From Pseudonocardia sp. C8 (GTDB lineage: Bacteria > Actinomycetota > Actinomycetes > Mycobacteriales > Pseudonocardiaceae): a stretch of 64,000 nucleotides of DNA. Positions 16,587-25,163 of the stretch are shown here, one piece after another; positions within the stretch are counted from its first letter, which is position 1, and each line of letters begins with the position of its first letter. The stretch covers positions 5,357,501-5,421,500 of the forward strand of contig NZ_JACMTR010000002.1 of the NCBI RefSeq assembly GCF_014267175.1, in the 5' to 3' direction. Both the position numbers and the translations under genes were made by a program. A model generated the notes under the pieces. The model did not search any database and was not told where the DNA came from. It saw only the letters and a program-made list of their open reading frames with translations.

Positions 16587-17120
16587 ATGACCGACGAGAC
16601 CAAGTTCCACGCCCTGCTCCGCGACCAGGTCCGGAGCGAGCTCACCGCGAGCCAGCAGTACCTCGCCGTGGCCGTCTGGCTGGACGGCCAGGACCTCCCC
16701 CGGCTGGCGGCGCACTTCTACGCCCAGGCCCTCGAGGAGCGCAACCACGCCATGAGCATGGTCCAGTACCAGCTGGACAACGACCTGACGGCCACGATCC
16801 CGGCCATCGACGCGGTCCAGAACGAGTTCACCTCCGTCGAGGAGGTCGTGCAGCTCGCGCTGACCCAGGAGAAGCAGGTCACCGAGCAGATCACCACGCT
16901 CGCCCGGACCGCCCGCGACGAGGGCGACTACCTCGGCGAGCAGTTCGTGCAGTGGTTCCTCAAGGAGCAGGTCGAGGAGGTCGCCTCGATGTCGACCCTG
17001 CTCACCATCGTCCGGCGGGCCGAGGGCAACCTCTTCAACATCGAGGACTTCGTGGCCCGCGAGATGACGTCGGAGGGTGCGGACCCGACCGCGCCCGCGG
17101 TCGCCGGCGGCCGCGTCTGA
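16587..17120 (+). CDS. ferritin (non-heme, BfrB-type)
   Basis: 177 residues of a four-helix ferritin-like protein that oxidises and stores iron as a 24-mer cage. Ferroxidase ligands are recognisable: Glu in RSELTASQQYLA near residue 18, ExxH in ALEERNHAMSM near 52-55, Glu in LALTQEKQVTEQ near 95, and Glu/Gln in WFLKEQVEEVA near 130. The protein ends like mycobacterial BfrB with a flexible tail. ATG 16587 is preferred over in-frame GTG 16569 because the -10 TACCCT falls between them. In M. tuberculosis bfrB (Rv3841) is near the DUF2470 gene, as here. I see only a weak resemblance to an iron box upstream. Confidence 0.92.
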   Translation: MTDETKFHALLRDQVRSELTASQQYLAVAVWLDGQDLPRLAAHFYAQALEERNHAMSMVQYQLDNDLTATIPAIDAVQNEFTSVEEVVQLALTQEKQVTEQITTLARTARDEGDYLGEQFVQWFLKEQVEEVASMSTLLTIVRRAEGNLFNIEDFVAREMTSEGADPTAPAVAGGRV

Positions 17121-17184
17121 GCGACCCTTCCGTCGGTCCGTCCCGGTGCCACCCTCCACGGGCGGTACCGGGACCGCGGGACCC

Positions 17185-18111
17185 CTACCGGAGGGTGATC
17201 TGCTTTCCGGCGAGCACCTCGCGGGCCCGGTGCTCGGCGTCGGTGAGCGGCGTGTCCGCCAGCCCGGCGAGCACCTCGTCGAGGCGCTTCGCGAACTCCG
17301 CGGCGGGGCCCGCCCACTCCGACGAGTGCATCTCCCGGTCCACGTCCCAGACCGGGACGAGCAGCCCGTGCGCCCGGAACGACCCCGCGTAGCGGGACCC
17401 CTCCCCCAGCTCCAGCCCACCCTGGTGGGACAGCCGGGCCAGCGCGCCCATCAGGACCGTCTCGTCCTCGGTGCGCACCCAGCGGACGTGCGCCTTCGAG
17501 CCCGTGTCCACCCAGTACGCCCCGCGCACGCCCGGTGCGGCGACCGCCTCGGTCGGCATGATCACCGCGTTGGCGCGCTCCAGCATCGCCTGCGCCTCCG
17601 GGTCCGGGGTGTCCCCGGGCAGCCACCAGCCGAAGTCGGCGTGCACGGTCGGCTCGAGCGGCGTCTCCGGGTCGAGCACGTCCTGCAGCCGCTCCCCGGT
17701 GCGCCGGTCCGGCCCGACGACCGGCAGCGACGAGCCGGGCTCGGCCGACCGGGCCCAGGCCAGCGCGCCGGCCAGGTCGGCGGACAGGTCCCCGGAGCGG
17801 GTCTGCACCTGCATCCCGAGCAGGATGTCGCCGTTGTCGCGGACGATCGCCGCGGACGCGCCGGGCAGCACCGACGCCAGGGTCACCGGACCACCCGAGC
17901 GGACCGGCAGCGCGGCCGTCGCCGACGGCAGGAACTCCCGCATCGCGACGAGGTCCGGTTCGGCGGCCAGGCCCTCGAACGGGCGGATGACGATGACATC
18001 GTCACCGGCCCCGTGGCAGACCTTGTACCGCTTGCCGGATCCGCACGGACACGGCCGGCGGGGGTTGTCGCCCTCGGACCGGGTGGCACGGTTGCGCGTC
18101 TTCTTGCCCAT
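17185..18111 (-). CDS. SEC-C motif protein (DUF5926-like)
   Basis: 308 residues. A basic N-terminus (MGKKTRNRATRSEGD) leads directly into a SEC-C zinc motif, RPCPCGSGKRYKVCHG (about residues 19-34), with the CxCx8C(H) ligands known from the SecA C-terminus. The rest is a soluble alpha/beta domain without known catalytic residues. Such proteins are common in actinobacteria and uncharacterised; ribosome or nucleic-acid association is often suggested by the zinc finger. ATG 18111 is divergent from the P450 gene with 21 bp between start codons, so the two promoters must overlap. Confidence 0.85.
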   Translation of the reverse strand: MGKKTRNRATRSEGDNPRRPCPCGSGKRYKVCHGAGDDVIVIRPFEGLAAEPDLVAMREFLPSATAALPVRSGGPVTLASVLPGASAAIVRDNGDILLGMQVQTRSGDLSADLAGALAWARSAEPGSSLPVVGPDRRTGERLQDVLDPETPLEPTVHADFGWWLPGDTPDPEAQAMLERANAVIMPTEAVAAPGVRGAYWVDTGSKAHVRWVRTEDETVLMGALARLSHQGGLELGEGSRYAGSFRAHGLLVPVWDVDREMHSSEWAGPAAEFAKRLDEVLAGLADTPLTDAEHRAREVLAGKQITLR

Positions 18112-18132
18112 CACCGGGCAAGGTAGCGGGTC

Positions 18133-19344
18133 GTGCCCCTCTTCGATCCGGCAGACCCCGGTTTCCTCGCCGACCCCTATCCCGCCTACGCCGAGCTGCG
18201 GGCCGCCGGCCCGGTGCACCACCACCCCGGTCTGGGCCTGCCGGTCGCGGTGACGCACGCGGCCTGCTCGGCGGTGCTGCGCGACCGCGGCCTGGGCCGG
18301 ATCTGGGCCGACGCCGAGCCGTCGTCCGAGCTCGCGGCGTTCAACCTGCTCCACCACAACTCGCTGCTGGAACGGGAGGGCGAGCCGCACACCCGGCTCC
18401 GCCGCCTGGTCGCCTCGGCGTTCGCCCGCGGGCACACCGAGCGGCTCGCCCCGCTGGTCCGCGCCCGGGCCGAGCACCTCGTCGGCGAGCTGGTCCGCCG
18501 GGTGCACGACGGCGAGCCGGCGGACCTGGTCGAGCTGGTCGCGGAGCCGCTGCCGGTCGCCGTGATCGCCGACCTGCTCGGGGTGCCGGAGGACCGGCGG
18601 GCGCCGCTGCGGGACTGGTCGGACGCGATCGTCCGGATGTACGAGCCCGACCCGGGCGAGGACGGTCGCCGCGCCGCCGAACGGGCCTCCGCGGAGTTCG
18701 TGGCGATGCTCCGCGACCTGGTCGCCGAGCGCCGCGCCAGCGGCACCACCGCGATCCCCACGAGCGGGAGCGACCTGGTCGCCGACCTCCTCGCCGTGCG
18801 GGAGGCGGCGAGGAGCATCTCGGACGACGAGCTCGTCGGCACGGCGGCGCTCCTGCTCATGGCCGGGCACGAGGCGACGGTGAACGTGATCGGCAACGGG
18901 GTGTACGCGCTGCTGGAGCATCCGGATCAGTGGCGACGGCTGCTGGCCGACCCCGGGCTGATCCCCACGGCGGTCGAGGAGTTGATCCGGTTCGACGCGC
19001 CGCTGCAGCTGTTCGAGCGGACGGCCATGCGCGACACCACGATCGCCGGACACCCGGTCCCCGCGGGGACCCGGATCGGGGCCCTGCTGGGCGCCGCCGG
19101 GCGCGACCCCGCGGCGTTCGGCGCGGACGCCGACCGGCCGGACGTCACCCGGTCCCCCAACCCGCACCTCGGCTTCGGCGCCGGCGTGCACTACTGCCTC
19201 GGCGCGCCGCTGGCCCGGCTGGAGATCGCCGAGGTGCTCCGCGCGCTGCTGCTCCGGTTGCCGGACGCCGCCGCCCACGGGACCCCGTCCCGGAGGCCGC
19301 GCTTCGTCATGCGTGGCTGGGCGGAACTACGACTCACAAGATAG
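18133..19344 (+). CDS. cytochrome P450 (CYP)
   Basis: 403 residues of a soluble bacterial class-I P450. The heme loop FGAGVHYCLGAPLAR carries the axial Cys355. The I-helix oxygen-activating motif is AGHEATVN near 243-250, with Thr at the conserved position, and the K-helix ExxR lies in VEELIRFDAP near 284-287. The substrate cannot be predicted. No ferredoxin or ferredoxin reductase gene lies nearby. The next three genes encode Roadblock-like proteins; in Streptomyces conservons a P450 (CvnE) can accompany a Roadblock protein, although the kinase and GTPase members are missing here. The start is GTG 18133. Confidence 0.93.
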   Translation: MPLFDPADPGFLADPYPAYAELRAAGPVHHHPGLGLPVAVTHAACSAVLRDRGLGRIWADAEPSSELAAFNLLHHNSLLEREGEPHTRLRRLVASAFARGHTERLAPLVRARAEHLVGELVRRVHDGEPADLVELVAEPLPVAVIADLLGVPEDRRAPLRDWSDAIVRMYEPDPGEDGRRAAERASAEFVAMLRDLVAERRASGTTAIPTSGSDLVADLLAVREAARSISDDELVGTAALLLMAGHEATVNVIGNGVYALLEHPDQWRRLLADPGLIPTAVEELIRFDAPLQLFERTAMRDTTIAGHPVPAGTRIGALLGAAGRDPAAFGADADRPDVTRSPNPHLGFGAGVHYCLGAPLARLEIAEVLRALLLRLPDAAAHGTPSRRPRFVMRGWAELRLTR

Positions 19345-19495
19345 ACCGAACGGACGCATTTCCACTCGACCGGACATCGCATTTCCCAGGGCCGTACGCC
19401 CAATTCTGGTGCCGCGTTCCGCCCTCCACCGGAATCGGGTGCGAATCGTCGGGCTGCCGGTACGGCACACCGGGATCCATGGTGGAATCGCGCGG

Positions 19496-20158
19496 GTGGA
19501 ATCGTGGTCGGAGGTGCTTCGCGGCGTCCTGGACGCGCCCGGCGTGCGCTACACGTGCCTGGCCGACCCGGCCACCGGCGCGGTCGTCGCCGCCCACGGC
19601 CGGGCGGGCCCCGGCGACCCGGCGGGCGCGGTCCCCGACGAGGCCGCCGCCGTGCTCGGCTGGGGCGCGGCCGAGCTCGGGCCGGGTGCGGCCGGCATCG
19701 GGTTCCAGGACGGCGTGATCACCACCGGTGCCACCTACCACCTGGTCCGCACCCTGCGCCGGGACGGCACGACAATGCTCGCCTACCTGCAGGTGGATCG
19801 CGTCCGCGGCAACCTCGCGCTGGCCCGCCGCGCCCTGCTCGCCCTGCCCACCGATGACCAGGTCCCCGTTCCACACCCGCGCCGGCCTGGGGAGACCCCG
19901 GAGCCGGCCGGCCGGTCGGCGGCGGATCGGGCGCCCGCCGTCCCGCTCCCCCGCCGGGAGGCCGGTCCGGGCGGGGCGCCACCGTCCGCCGTCGCCCCGA
20001 GCACGAGCCCGTCCGGCGCGACGGGCGAGGTACCGGCCGTCCCGCTGTCCGCACCACCCGGCCAGCCCGGTGGGCGCTGGGCCGACGATCTCCGGACGAT
20101 GGCCCGGATCCTCGCCGGACTACGCCGGCTGGACGAATACCCCACGGCCGGGAGTTGA
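19496..20158 (+). CDS. Roadblock/LC7-like protein 1 with proline-rich tail
   Basis: About 220 residues from GTG 19496; upstream in-frame starts exist. The first 120 residues show a Roadblock/LC7-like alternation: VRYTCLADPATGAVVAAHG (strand-turn-strand), a central helix with AAAVLGWG, ITTGATYHLVRTL and MLAYLQVDRVRGNLALARRALLAL. The last 90 residues are Pro/Ala/Gly-rich with a short terminal helix (WADDLRTMARILAGL). Roadblock proteins are usually partners of small GTPases. It is the first of three consecutive paralogues, followed 143 bp later by the second. Confidence 0.65.
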   Translation: MESWSEVLRGVLDAPGVRYTCLADPATGAVVAAHGRAGPGDPAGAVPDEAAAVLGWGAAELGPGAAGIGFQDGVITTGATYHLVRTLRRDGTTMLAYLQVDRVRGNLALARRALLALPTDDQVPVPHPRRPGETPEPAGRSAADRAPAVPLPRREAGPGGAPPSAVAPSTSPSGATGEVPAVPLSAPPGQPGGRWADDLRTMARILAGLRRLDEYPTAGS

Positions 20159-20182
20159 CGATTCCACGGGCGTGGTTATCGT
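20155..20182 (+). promoter_or_regulatory. sigma-70-type promoter for Roadblock genes 2 and 3
   Basis: TTGACG (20155-20160) and TATCGT (20177-20182) are separated by 16 bp and match the housekeeping consensus at five and four of six positions. The -35 overlaps the stop codon of the preceding gene. Predicted start near 20189, leaving a leader of about 113 nt before ATG 20302. Confidence 0.55.
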
Positions 20183-20301
20183 GGGCGCTCTCCCCGGAAA
20201 TCCGCGGAGAACCCTTTCCGGCTCCCCACCGGAATGGGCACGAGCGCAGCTCCCCCATTCGGACGAACACGGCGCGCGGTGCGTGCCGCGCGGAGGCAAC
20301 A

Positions 20302-20727
20302 ATGAACAACATCGATCGTTCGCTGGACATGGCCGCCAACATCAAGGGCGCGTTCGCGGTCGCGGTCGTCGACTTCGACAGCGGCATGACGCTCGGCTCC
20401 CGCGGTGGCAGCCCGGAGTTCGACCTCGACGTCGCCGCGCCCGGCAACTCCGAGGTCGTGCGTACCAAGCTCGAGGTCATGCAGAAGCTGGGCCTGCGTG
20501 AGTCCATCGAGGACATCCTGATCACGCTCGATTCCCAGTACCACCTGATCCGGATCATCCGGGGCACCGACGAGCAGCTGTTCTTCTACCTCGTGCTCAA
20601 CCGCGCCCAGGCCAACCTGGCGATGGCCCGCCGCGACCTGCGCGTCATCGAGCAGCAGTTCGCCATGACCTCGCCGCAGGCGGCCCCGCAGGCCGGCCAG
20701 GCGTTCTACCCCGCCCAGCAGCGCTGA
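20302..20727 (+). CDS. Roadblock/LC7-like protein 2
   Basis: 141 residues, the most compact of the three paralogues. Pattern: helix (IDRSLDMAANIKGAFAVAVV), the Roadblock-typical turn VDFDSGMTLGSRG, a helix over EVVRTKLEVMQKLG, strands ILITLDSQYHLIRII and FFYLVLNRAQANLAMAR, then a terminal helix. The tail (about 20 residues) is Gln/Ala/Pro-rich. ATG 20302 follows GGAGGC at 20292-20297. It ends 22 bp before the third paralogue, so both are probably on one mRNA. A role as a GTPase scaffold or regulator is only inferred from the fold. Confidence 0.75.
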   Translation: MNNIDRSLDMAANIKGAFAVAVVDFDSGMTLGSRGGSPEFDLDVAAPGNSEVVRTKLEVMQKLGLRESIEDILITLDSQYHLIRIIRGTDEQLFFYLVLNRAQANLAMARRDLRVIEQQFAMTSPQAAPQAGQAFYPAQQR

Positions 20728-20749
20728 TCGGAGCGGACCGGACCACCAC

Positions 20750-21595
20750 ATGGCACGTCACCGGCACGCCGTCTCGGTCCGCACCGACGGTCTCTCCGCG
20801 GTGCTCGGTCCGCTGCTCGGCGACGCCAGGATCCGCTCCGCGGCGCTGATCGACGTCGACAGCGGCATGGTGCTCGACGTCTGCGGCCCGGACACCGCGG
20901 CGGGCCGCTCCGGGCGGGGCCGGGCCGCCGAGCACGACCACCGTGACGAGGTCCGGGGCGCCGCACACGCCGAGCTGGTCCGGATCGGCCTCGCACTGGC
21001 GCCCGGCTGCGGCGGGGTGCTCGGGCTCGTTCTCGAGGCCGGGCCGGACCGGCACCTGCTGCAGACCGTCCCGGACCCGCACGGCGGCGGGCTGGTCCTG
21101 TCGGTCGTCGTCCGCGGGTCGGACCGGGCACTGGCGCGGGTCCGCAAGCGGCTCCGCGCGGTGTCCGAGGAGGCGTTGACGGCCGGGCCGTCGACCGCCG
21201 TCCGGCCCGGCACGGCCGGCTGGGCGCTGCCCGGACCGGCCGGTCGACAGCCGCCCCGGGAGACGCCGGATCGACCACCCGGCCCGTGGCCGGCCGGACC
21301 CGCCACGGGTGCCACGCCACCGCACACCGCCACTCCGCACGGGTGGTCGGCGGGCGGTGGGCCGTCGGTGCCGGCCGCGCTCCCGTCCGGCGGCGTGGAT
21401 CGGAACACCGAGCGGGACGTCGAGCGGACCGAGCCGCAGGCCGCCGTCACCGGTGTGCCGGCGCCGCCTCCGCAGGACCGGGCGCGTCCGGGCCCGGCGG
21501 TGCCGCCGGCGGCGATGCTGCCGGCGCCCCGGGTGCCGCCACCCGCACCAGCAGCTCCCGCGGACCCGGTGGATCCGGCTCCAGCAGAACGGTGA
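20750..21595 (+). CDS. Roadblock/LC7-like protein 3 with long disordered tail
   Basis: 281 residues. Residues 1-145 repeat the pattern of the preceding gene (VRTDGLSAVLGPLLG, SAALIDVDSGMVLDVCG, RDEVRGAAHAELVRIGLAL, LVLSVVVRGSDRALARVRKRL). Residues 146-281 are Pro/Ala/Gly-rich and end in PADPVDPAPAER. The final 149 bp overlap the 3' end of the convergent DUF4328 gene (21447-22490), and both proteins are low-complexity in the overlap. One of the two tails may be shorter in life, but neither frame contains an earlier stop. Confidence 0.7.
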   Translation: MARHRHAVSVRTDGLSAVLGPLLGDARIRSAALIDVDSGMVLDVCGPDTAAGRSGRGRAAEHDHRDEVRGAAHAELVRIGLALAPGCGGVLGLVLEAGPDRHLLQTVPDPHGGGLVLSVVVRGSDRALARVRKRLRAVSEEALTAGPSTAVRPGTAGWALPGPAGRQPPRETPDRPPGPWPAGPATGATPPHTATPHGWSAGGGPSVPAALPSGGVDRNTERDVERTEPQAAVTGVPAPPPQDRARPGPAVPPAAMLPAPRVPPPAPAAPADPVDPAPAER

Positions 21596-22490
21596 TCCAG
21601 CGGACGACGCGGATCGTCCGGTACGCGGTGACGGCGGCGAGCACGTCCGCCCAGGCGTGCAGGACCACACCGTCGGCGAGGGCCTGGGTGCCGGTGCGGA
21701 ACCGCCAGACCAGCGAGAGCGCCGCCAGGAGCACCGAGGCGACCCACAGGCCCCACCAGATCAGCAGCCCGCGCGACGGCGCGGGCCGGCGCTCCGGGGG
21801 AAGCTCGAGCGCGGCGTGCTCGGTCTCGGCCAGCAGCGATCCGGGCGCGACCAGGTTCCACCCGGGCACCAGCCAGCCGGCGACGATCCGCCGCCGGCTG
21901 CGCCACGGTCGCGTCCCCGACCGGGCCGCCGCGGCCCGGTGGGCCCAGATGCTCCACGAGATCGTCAGCACCCCGGCCGCCACCTGGGCCGCGACCGAGG
22001 ACCAGCCGCCGAACCAGACCGCCGCGTCCGACCAGCCCACCGCCACCGGCGACAGCGCGTCCGACCGGCTGACCAGCAGCAGGCCGTACCGCCACACCTC
22101 GGCAGCCGCGGCGACCGCGCTCATGACGACGACCACCCACAGCACCGGGATCAGCTGCCCGGCCAGCGCGCGGGCCCGCTCGAGCGGCGGGCCCGGGCCG
22201 TCGTCCGCGAGCGAGTAGCGCCGGCTGATCGCATCCGGGAACTGCGACGGCGCCCGCCACGGCCCCACCGGCAGCCCCCACCGGGGCACGGAGCGGTAGC
22301 GGGGCGGGCCGGCGTAGCGCACCGGCCCGCCGGGCGGGCGCGGCTGCGCGGCGGTGCCGGGCCCGGGGGGTGTGGCCACCCACTCCAGGGCCGCGAGGTA
22401 GCGGCCGCACCACGGGCAGAACACACCGCTGCCCGGCGGCGCCTGGCGCCCGCAGCGCGGGCACGGCGGCAGCGCGGGTCCGGGCGGCAC
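21447..22490 (-). CDS. DUF4328 membrane protein with N-terminal zinc ribbon
   Basis: 347 residues from GTG 22490. An N-terminal zinc ribbon (CPRCGRQAPPGSGVFCPWCG, residues 9-28) is followed by a 60-residue linker and then six membrane segments (IPVLWVVVVMSAVAAAAEVW, VAAQVAAGVLTISWSIWAHR, IWWGLWVASVLLAALSLVW and others). Between helices is the DUF4328 signature RIVAGWLVPGWNLVAPGSLL. The tail is Pro/Ala-rich and overlaps the Roadblock 3 gene. It starts nine bases after the rhodanese stop, so it is the last member of that operon. Function unknown. Confidence 0.8.
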   Translation of the reverse strand: MPPGPALPPCPRCGRQAPPGSGVFCPWCGRYLAALEWVATPPGPGTAAQPRPPGGPVRYAGPPRYRSVPRWGLPVGPWRAPSQFPDAISRRYSLADDGPGPPLERARALAGQLIPVLWVVVVMSAVAAAAEVWRYGLLLVSRSDALSPVAVGWSDAAVWFGGWSSVAAQVAAGVLTISWSIWAHRAAAARSGTRPWRSRRRIVAGWLVPGWNLVAPGSLLAETEHAALELPPERRPAPSRGLLIWWGLWVASVLLAALSLVWRFRTGTQALADGVVLHAWADVLAAVTAYRTIRVVRWITVLLEPDPPGPRELLVRVAAPGAPAASPPAAPPGPDAPGPAEAAPAHR

Positions 22491-22499
22491 GGCGGGGCC

Positions 22500-22829
22500 T
22501 CAGGCGATCCGGGGCGCGCTGCCGTCGTCGGTGATCACGTCGCGGCCGGCGGCCGCCCAGTCCTGCATGCCGCCGGCGACGTTGACCGCCGGGTAGCCCT
22601 GCTGGGCCAGGTAGGCCACCACCCGCGCCGAGCGGCCCCCGGAGCGGCAGACGACGTAGAGCGGGTCGTCGGCGGGCAGCTCGGACATCCGGCCCGGCAG
22701 CTCGGACATCGGCAGGTGACGGGCGGTCGGGGCGTGCCCGGCGGTCCATTCGTCGGGCTCGCGGACATCCAGCAGCGGGGCGTCGGCGGGCAGGTCGGGC
22801 ACGCGCACGGTCGGCACCTGGTCGGACAT
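22500..22829 (-). CDS. rhodanese-like sulfurtransferase
   Basis: 109 residues, a single rhodanese domain. DVREPDEWTAGHAPTARHLP gives the CH2A/CH2B-type structural motif and the active-site loop is CRSGGRSAR with the catalytic cysteine near residue 61. It transfers sulfane sulfur to an acceptor such as cyanide, thiols or a thiolation partner; PspE/GlpE-type in size. It lies 55 bp downstream of the acetate symporter gene and just before the DUF4328 gene. Confidence 0.92.
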   Translation of the reverse strand: MSDQVPTVRVPDLPADAPLLDVREPDEWTAGHAPTARHLPMSELPGRMSELPADDPLYVVCRSGGRSARVVAYLAQQGYPAVNVAGGMQDWAAAGRDVITDDGSAPRIA

Positions 22830-22884
22830 GGCGCCATCCTGCCACGCGACACCGTCAACCCCCGGTGAGAGCGCCCGCCCGCCG

Positions 22885-24822
22885 TCACTCCCGCCGGCCG
22901 TCGCGAGGCAGCGATCCGTGCGGGAGCGTCACCTCGTTCGGGTCCTCCGGCGGTGCGGCCCGGTAGCCGCCGGTGGCGTGCACGGGCCGGTACCCGCCCG
23001 TGCCCTGCCGCCGGCCGGGCCGCACCGGATACCCGGACGGCCGGACCGCGGGCTGGGTTCCGGTCAGGCCGGTGTTCCCGAACAGCTCCGCGCCCGGACG
23101 TCGGGCGCCGTCGCTCCCGACGGCGGGCGCGGGCCGCCGCGGCTGGTCGCCCACCCCGGCCGTGACCGGGTGTGCTGCCGGCGTGGCGGCCGGGACCGCG
23201 GCCGGCCGGGGCTGCTCCTTCGGCGGTGTGGTGGCGCGCACGGCACCGGCACCGGTCAGCGAGCGGACCTCCATCTCGGCGTGCCGGGCGGCGTCGAACC
23301 GGTCCCGGCCGCCGGCGATCGTGCCGACGATCCCCAGCAGGAACGACGCGGGGATCGACACCAGGCCCGGGTTGGACAGCGGGAAGATCGCGAAGTCGGC
23401 GCTCGGGATCATCGCCGACGGCGAGCCGGACACCGCGGGCGACACCACGATCAGCACCACGCAGATCAGCACCCCGCCGTAGATGCTGCACAGCGCGCCG
23501 GTCGTGTTGAACCGCTTCCAGAACAGCGAGAACAGGATCGTCGGCAGGTTCGCCGATGCGGCGACGGCGAACGCCAGCGCGACCAGGAACGCGACGTTCT
23601 GGCCGTTCGCCACGATCCCACCGATGATCGCGACGAGGCCGATGACCAGCGCCGTCGTCCGCGCGACCCGCACCTCGGAGTCCGGGGAGGCCGTCCCGCG
23701 GCGCAGCACGTTCGCGTAGACGTCGTGCGCGAAGGAGGCCGACGCGGTGATCGTCAGCCCGGCGACGACGGCGAGGATCGTCGCGAACGCGACCGCCGAG
23801 ATGAGGCCCAGCATGAGCTCGCCGCCGAGCGCGTACGCGAGCAGCGGCGCGGCGTCGTTCTGGTTCTCCCGGGTGATCGTTCCCGGTGGCAGCAGCGCCG
23901 TCGCGCCGTAGCCCAGGACCAGCGTGAACAGGTAGAAGATCCCGATCAGCCAGATCGCCCAGACCACCGAGCGGCGGGCCTCCCTGGCCGACGGCACGGT
24001 GTAGAAGCGCATCAGGATGTGCGGCAGCCCCGCCGTGCCCAGCACCAGGGCGAGCCCGAGCGAGACGAAGTCGACCTTGTTGGTGAACTGCAGGCCGGGC
24101 CCGAGGATGGCCGCACCGTGCGCGGAGTTCTCCGTCGCGCGCTCCAGCACCGCCGAGAGGTTGAACCCGTACCGGCCGAGCACCCAGGTGGTCAGCACCG
24201 CGGCGCCGACGAGCAGCAGCCCGGCCTTGATGATCTGCACCCAGGTGGTGCCCTTCATGCCGCCGAACAGCACGTAGACGATCATCAGGGCGCCCACGAC
24301 GACGATCACCATCGCCTGGGAGAACGCGTCGTCCTTCGGGATCTGCAGCAGCAGCGAGATCAGGCCGCCGGCACCCGCCATCTGCGCGATCAGGTAGAAC
24401 AGCGAGACGACCAGGGTCGACGTCGCCGCGGCGGCGCGCACCGGGCGCTGGCGCATGCGGAACGCCAGCACGTCGCCCATCGTGAACCGGCCGGTGTTCC
24501 GCAGCAGCTCGGCGACCAGCAGCAGGGCCATCAGCCAGCCGACGAGGAAGCCGATCGAGTACAGGAACCCGTCGTAGCCGTAGAGGGCGATCGCCCCGGC
24601 GATCCCGAGGAACGACGCCGCGGACAGGAAGTCACCGGCGATCGCGGTTCCGTTCTGCGGCCCGGTGAAGGCGTGCCCGCCCGTGTAGTAGTCGGCACGG
24701 GTCGCGTTCGTGCGGCTGACCCGGAGCACGATCATCAACGTCACGATCACGAACAGCAGGAAGAAGCCGACGTTCGCGGTGAGGCTGCCGACCGACTCGG
24801 CCTGCGCGAGGACGGTGGTCAT
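22885..24822 (-). CDS. actP: ActP-type sodium:solute (acetate) symporter
   Basis: 645 residues. Twelve or thirteen membrane helices match the SSS/SLC5 fold and in particular ActP/MctC monocarboxylate carriers. The sodium-site region reads GDFLSAASFLGIAGAIALYG (about 63-82), followed by GGMKGTTWVQIIKAGLLL and LPHILMRFYTVPSAREAR. The final 140 residues are a disordered Pro/Gly/Arg-rich cytoplasmic tail, unusually long for ActP. It imports acetate or a similar monocarboxylate with Na+ or H+. ATG 24822 overlaps the DUF485 stop (ATGA), the classic yjcH-actP arrangement. Confidence 0.92.
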   Translation of the reverse strand: MTTVLAQAESVGSLTANVGFFLLFVIVTLMIVLRVSRTNATRADYYTGGHAFTGPQNGTAIAGDFLSAASFLGIAGAIALYGYDGFLYSIGFLVGWLMALLLVAELLRNTGRFTMGDVLAFRMRQRPVRAAAATSTLVVSLFYLIAQMAGAGGLISLLLQIPKDDAFSQAMVIVVVGALMIVYVLFGGMKGTTWVQIIKAGLLLVGAAVLTTWVLGRYGFNLSAVLERATENSAHGAAILGPGLQFTNKVDFVSLGLALVLGTAGLPHILMRFYTVPSAREARRSVVWAIWLIGIFYLFTLVLGYGATALLPPGTITRENQNDAAPLLAYALGGELMLGLISAVAFATILAVVAGLTITASASFAHDVYANVLRRGTASPDSEVRVARTTALVIGLVAIIGGIVANGQNVAFLVALAFAVAASANLPTILFSLFWKRFNTTGALCSIYGGVLICVVLIVVSPAVSGSPSAMIPSADFAIFPLSNPGLVSIPASFLLGIVGTIAGGRDRFDAARHAEMEVRSLTGAGAVRATTPPKEQPRPAAVPAATPAAHPVTAGVGDQPRRPAPAVGSDGARRPGAELFGNTGLTGTQPAVRPSGYPVRPGRRQGTGGYRPVHATGGYRAAPPEDPNEVTLPHGSLPRDGRRE

Positions 24823-25163
24823 GCGCGCACCTCCTGGGCGGCCTCGACCCGGGCACGCAGCTCGGCGGCCGGGCCGTCGAGCTCACGCTCGGCGAACCGC
24901 ACGTACAGGGTCGTGATCAGGAACGTGCTCACGAACTGACCGATGCCGACGAGCAGGCCCACGGTGATCGTCCCGGCGACCCGGGTCGACATGAACCCGG
25001 GCGCGTAGGTCGCGAGCCCCACGTAGGCCAGGTACCAGGACAGGAAGATCACCGTCATGGGGAAGACGTAGCGGCGCAGCCGGACACGGAACGCCTGGAA
25101 CTCCGGACTCGCCTGGACCTGTTCGTAGATGGTGCCGGTCGAGCGCTCGGCGTCGGGGCTCAT
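24819..25163 (-). CDS. DUF485 (YjcH-like) symporter partner
   Basis: 114 residues with two membrane helices (VFPMTVIFLSWYLAYVGLAT and ITVGLLVGIGQFVSTFLITT). The EFQAFRVRLRRYVFPMT motif before the first helix is diagnostic of DUF485. The family is nearly always encoded immediately before actP; here the stop overlaps the actP start by four bases. It may assist assembly or regulation of the carrier. ATG 25163 is chosen; GTG codons 12 and 21 bases upstream near AAAGGA are alternatives. Confidence 0.9.
   Translation of the reverse strand: MSPDAERSTGTIYEQVQASPEFQAFRVRLRRYVFPMTVIFLSWYLAYVGLATYAPGFMSTRVAGTITVGLLVGIGQFVSTFLITTLYVRFAERELDGPAAELRARVEAAQEVRA

Noticed and set aside
18133..19344. P450 as part of a natural-product gene cluster
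   Set aside because: No polyketide, peptide, terpene or tailoring genes occur within the surrounding 15 kb.
18133..21595. A complete conservon (Cvn) system
   Set aside because: Only the P450 and Roadblock-like parts are present; no sensor kinase-like, DUF742 or GTPase gene is found nearby.
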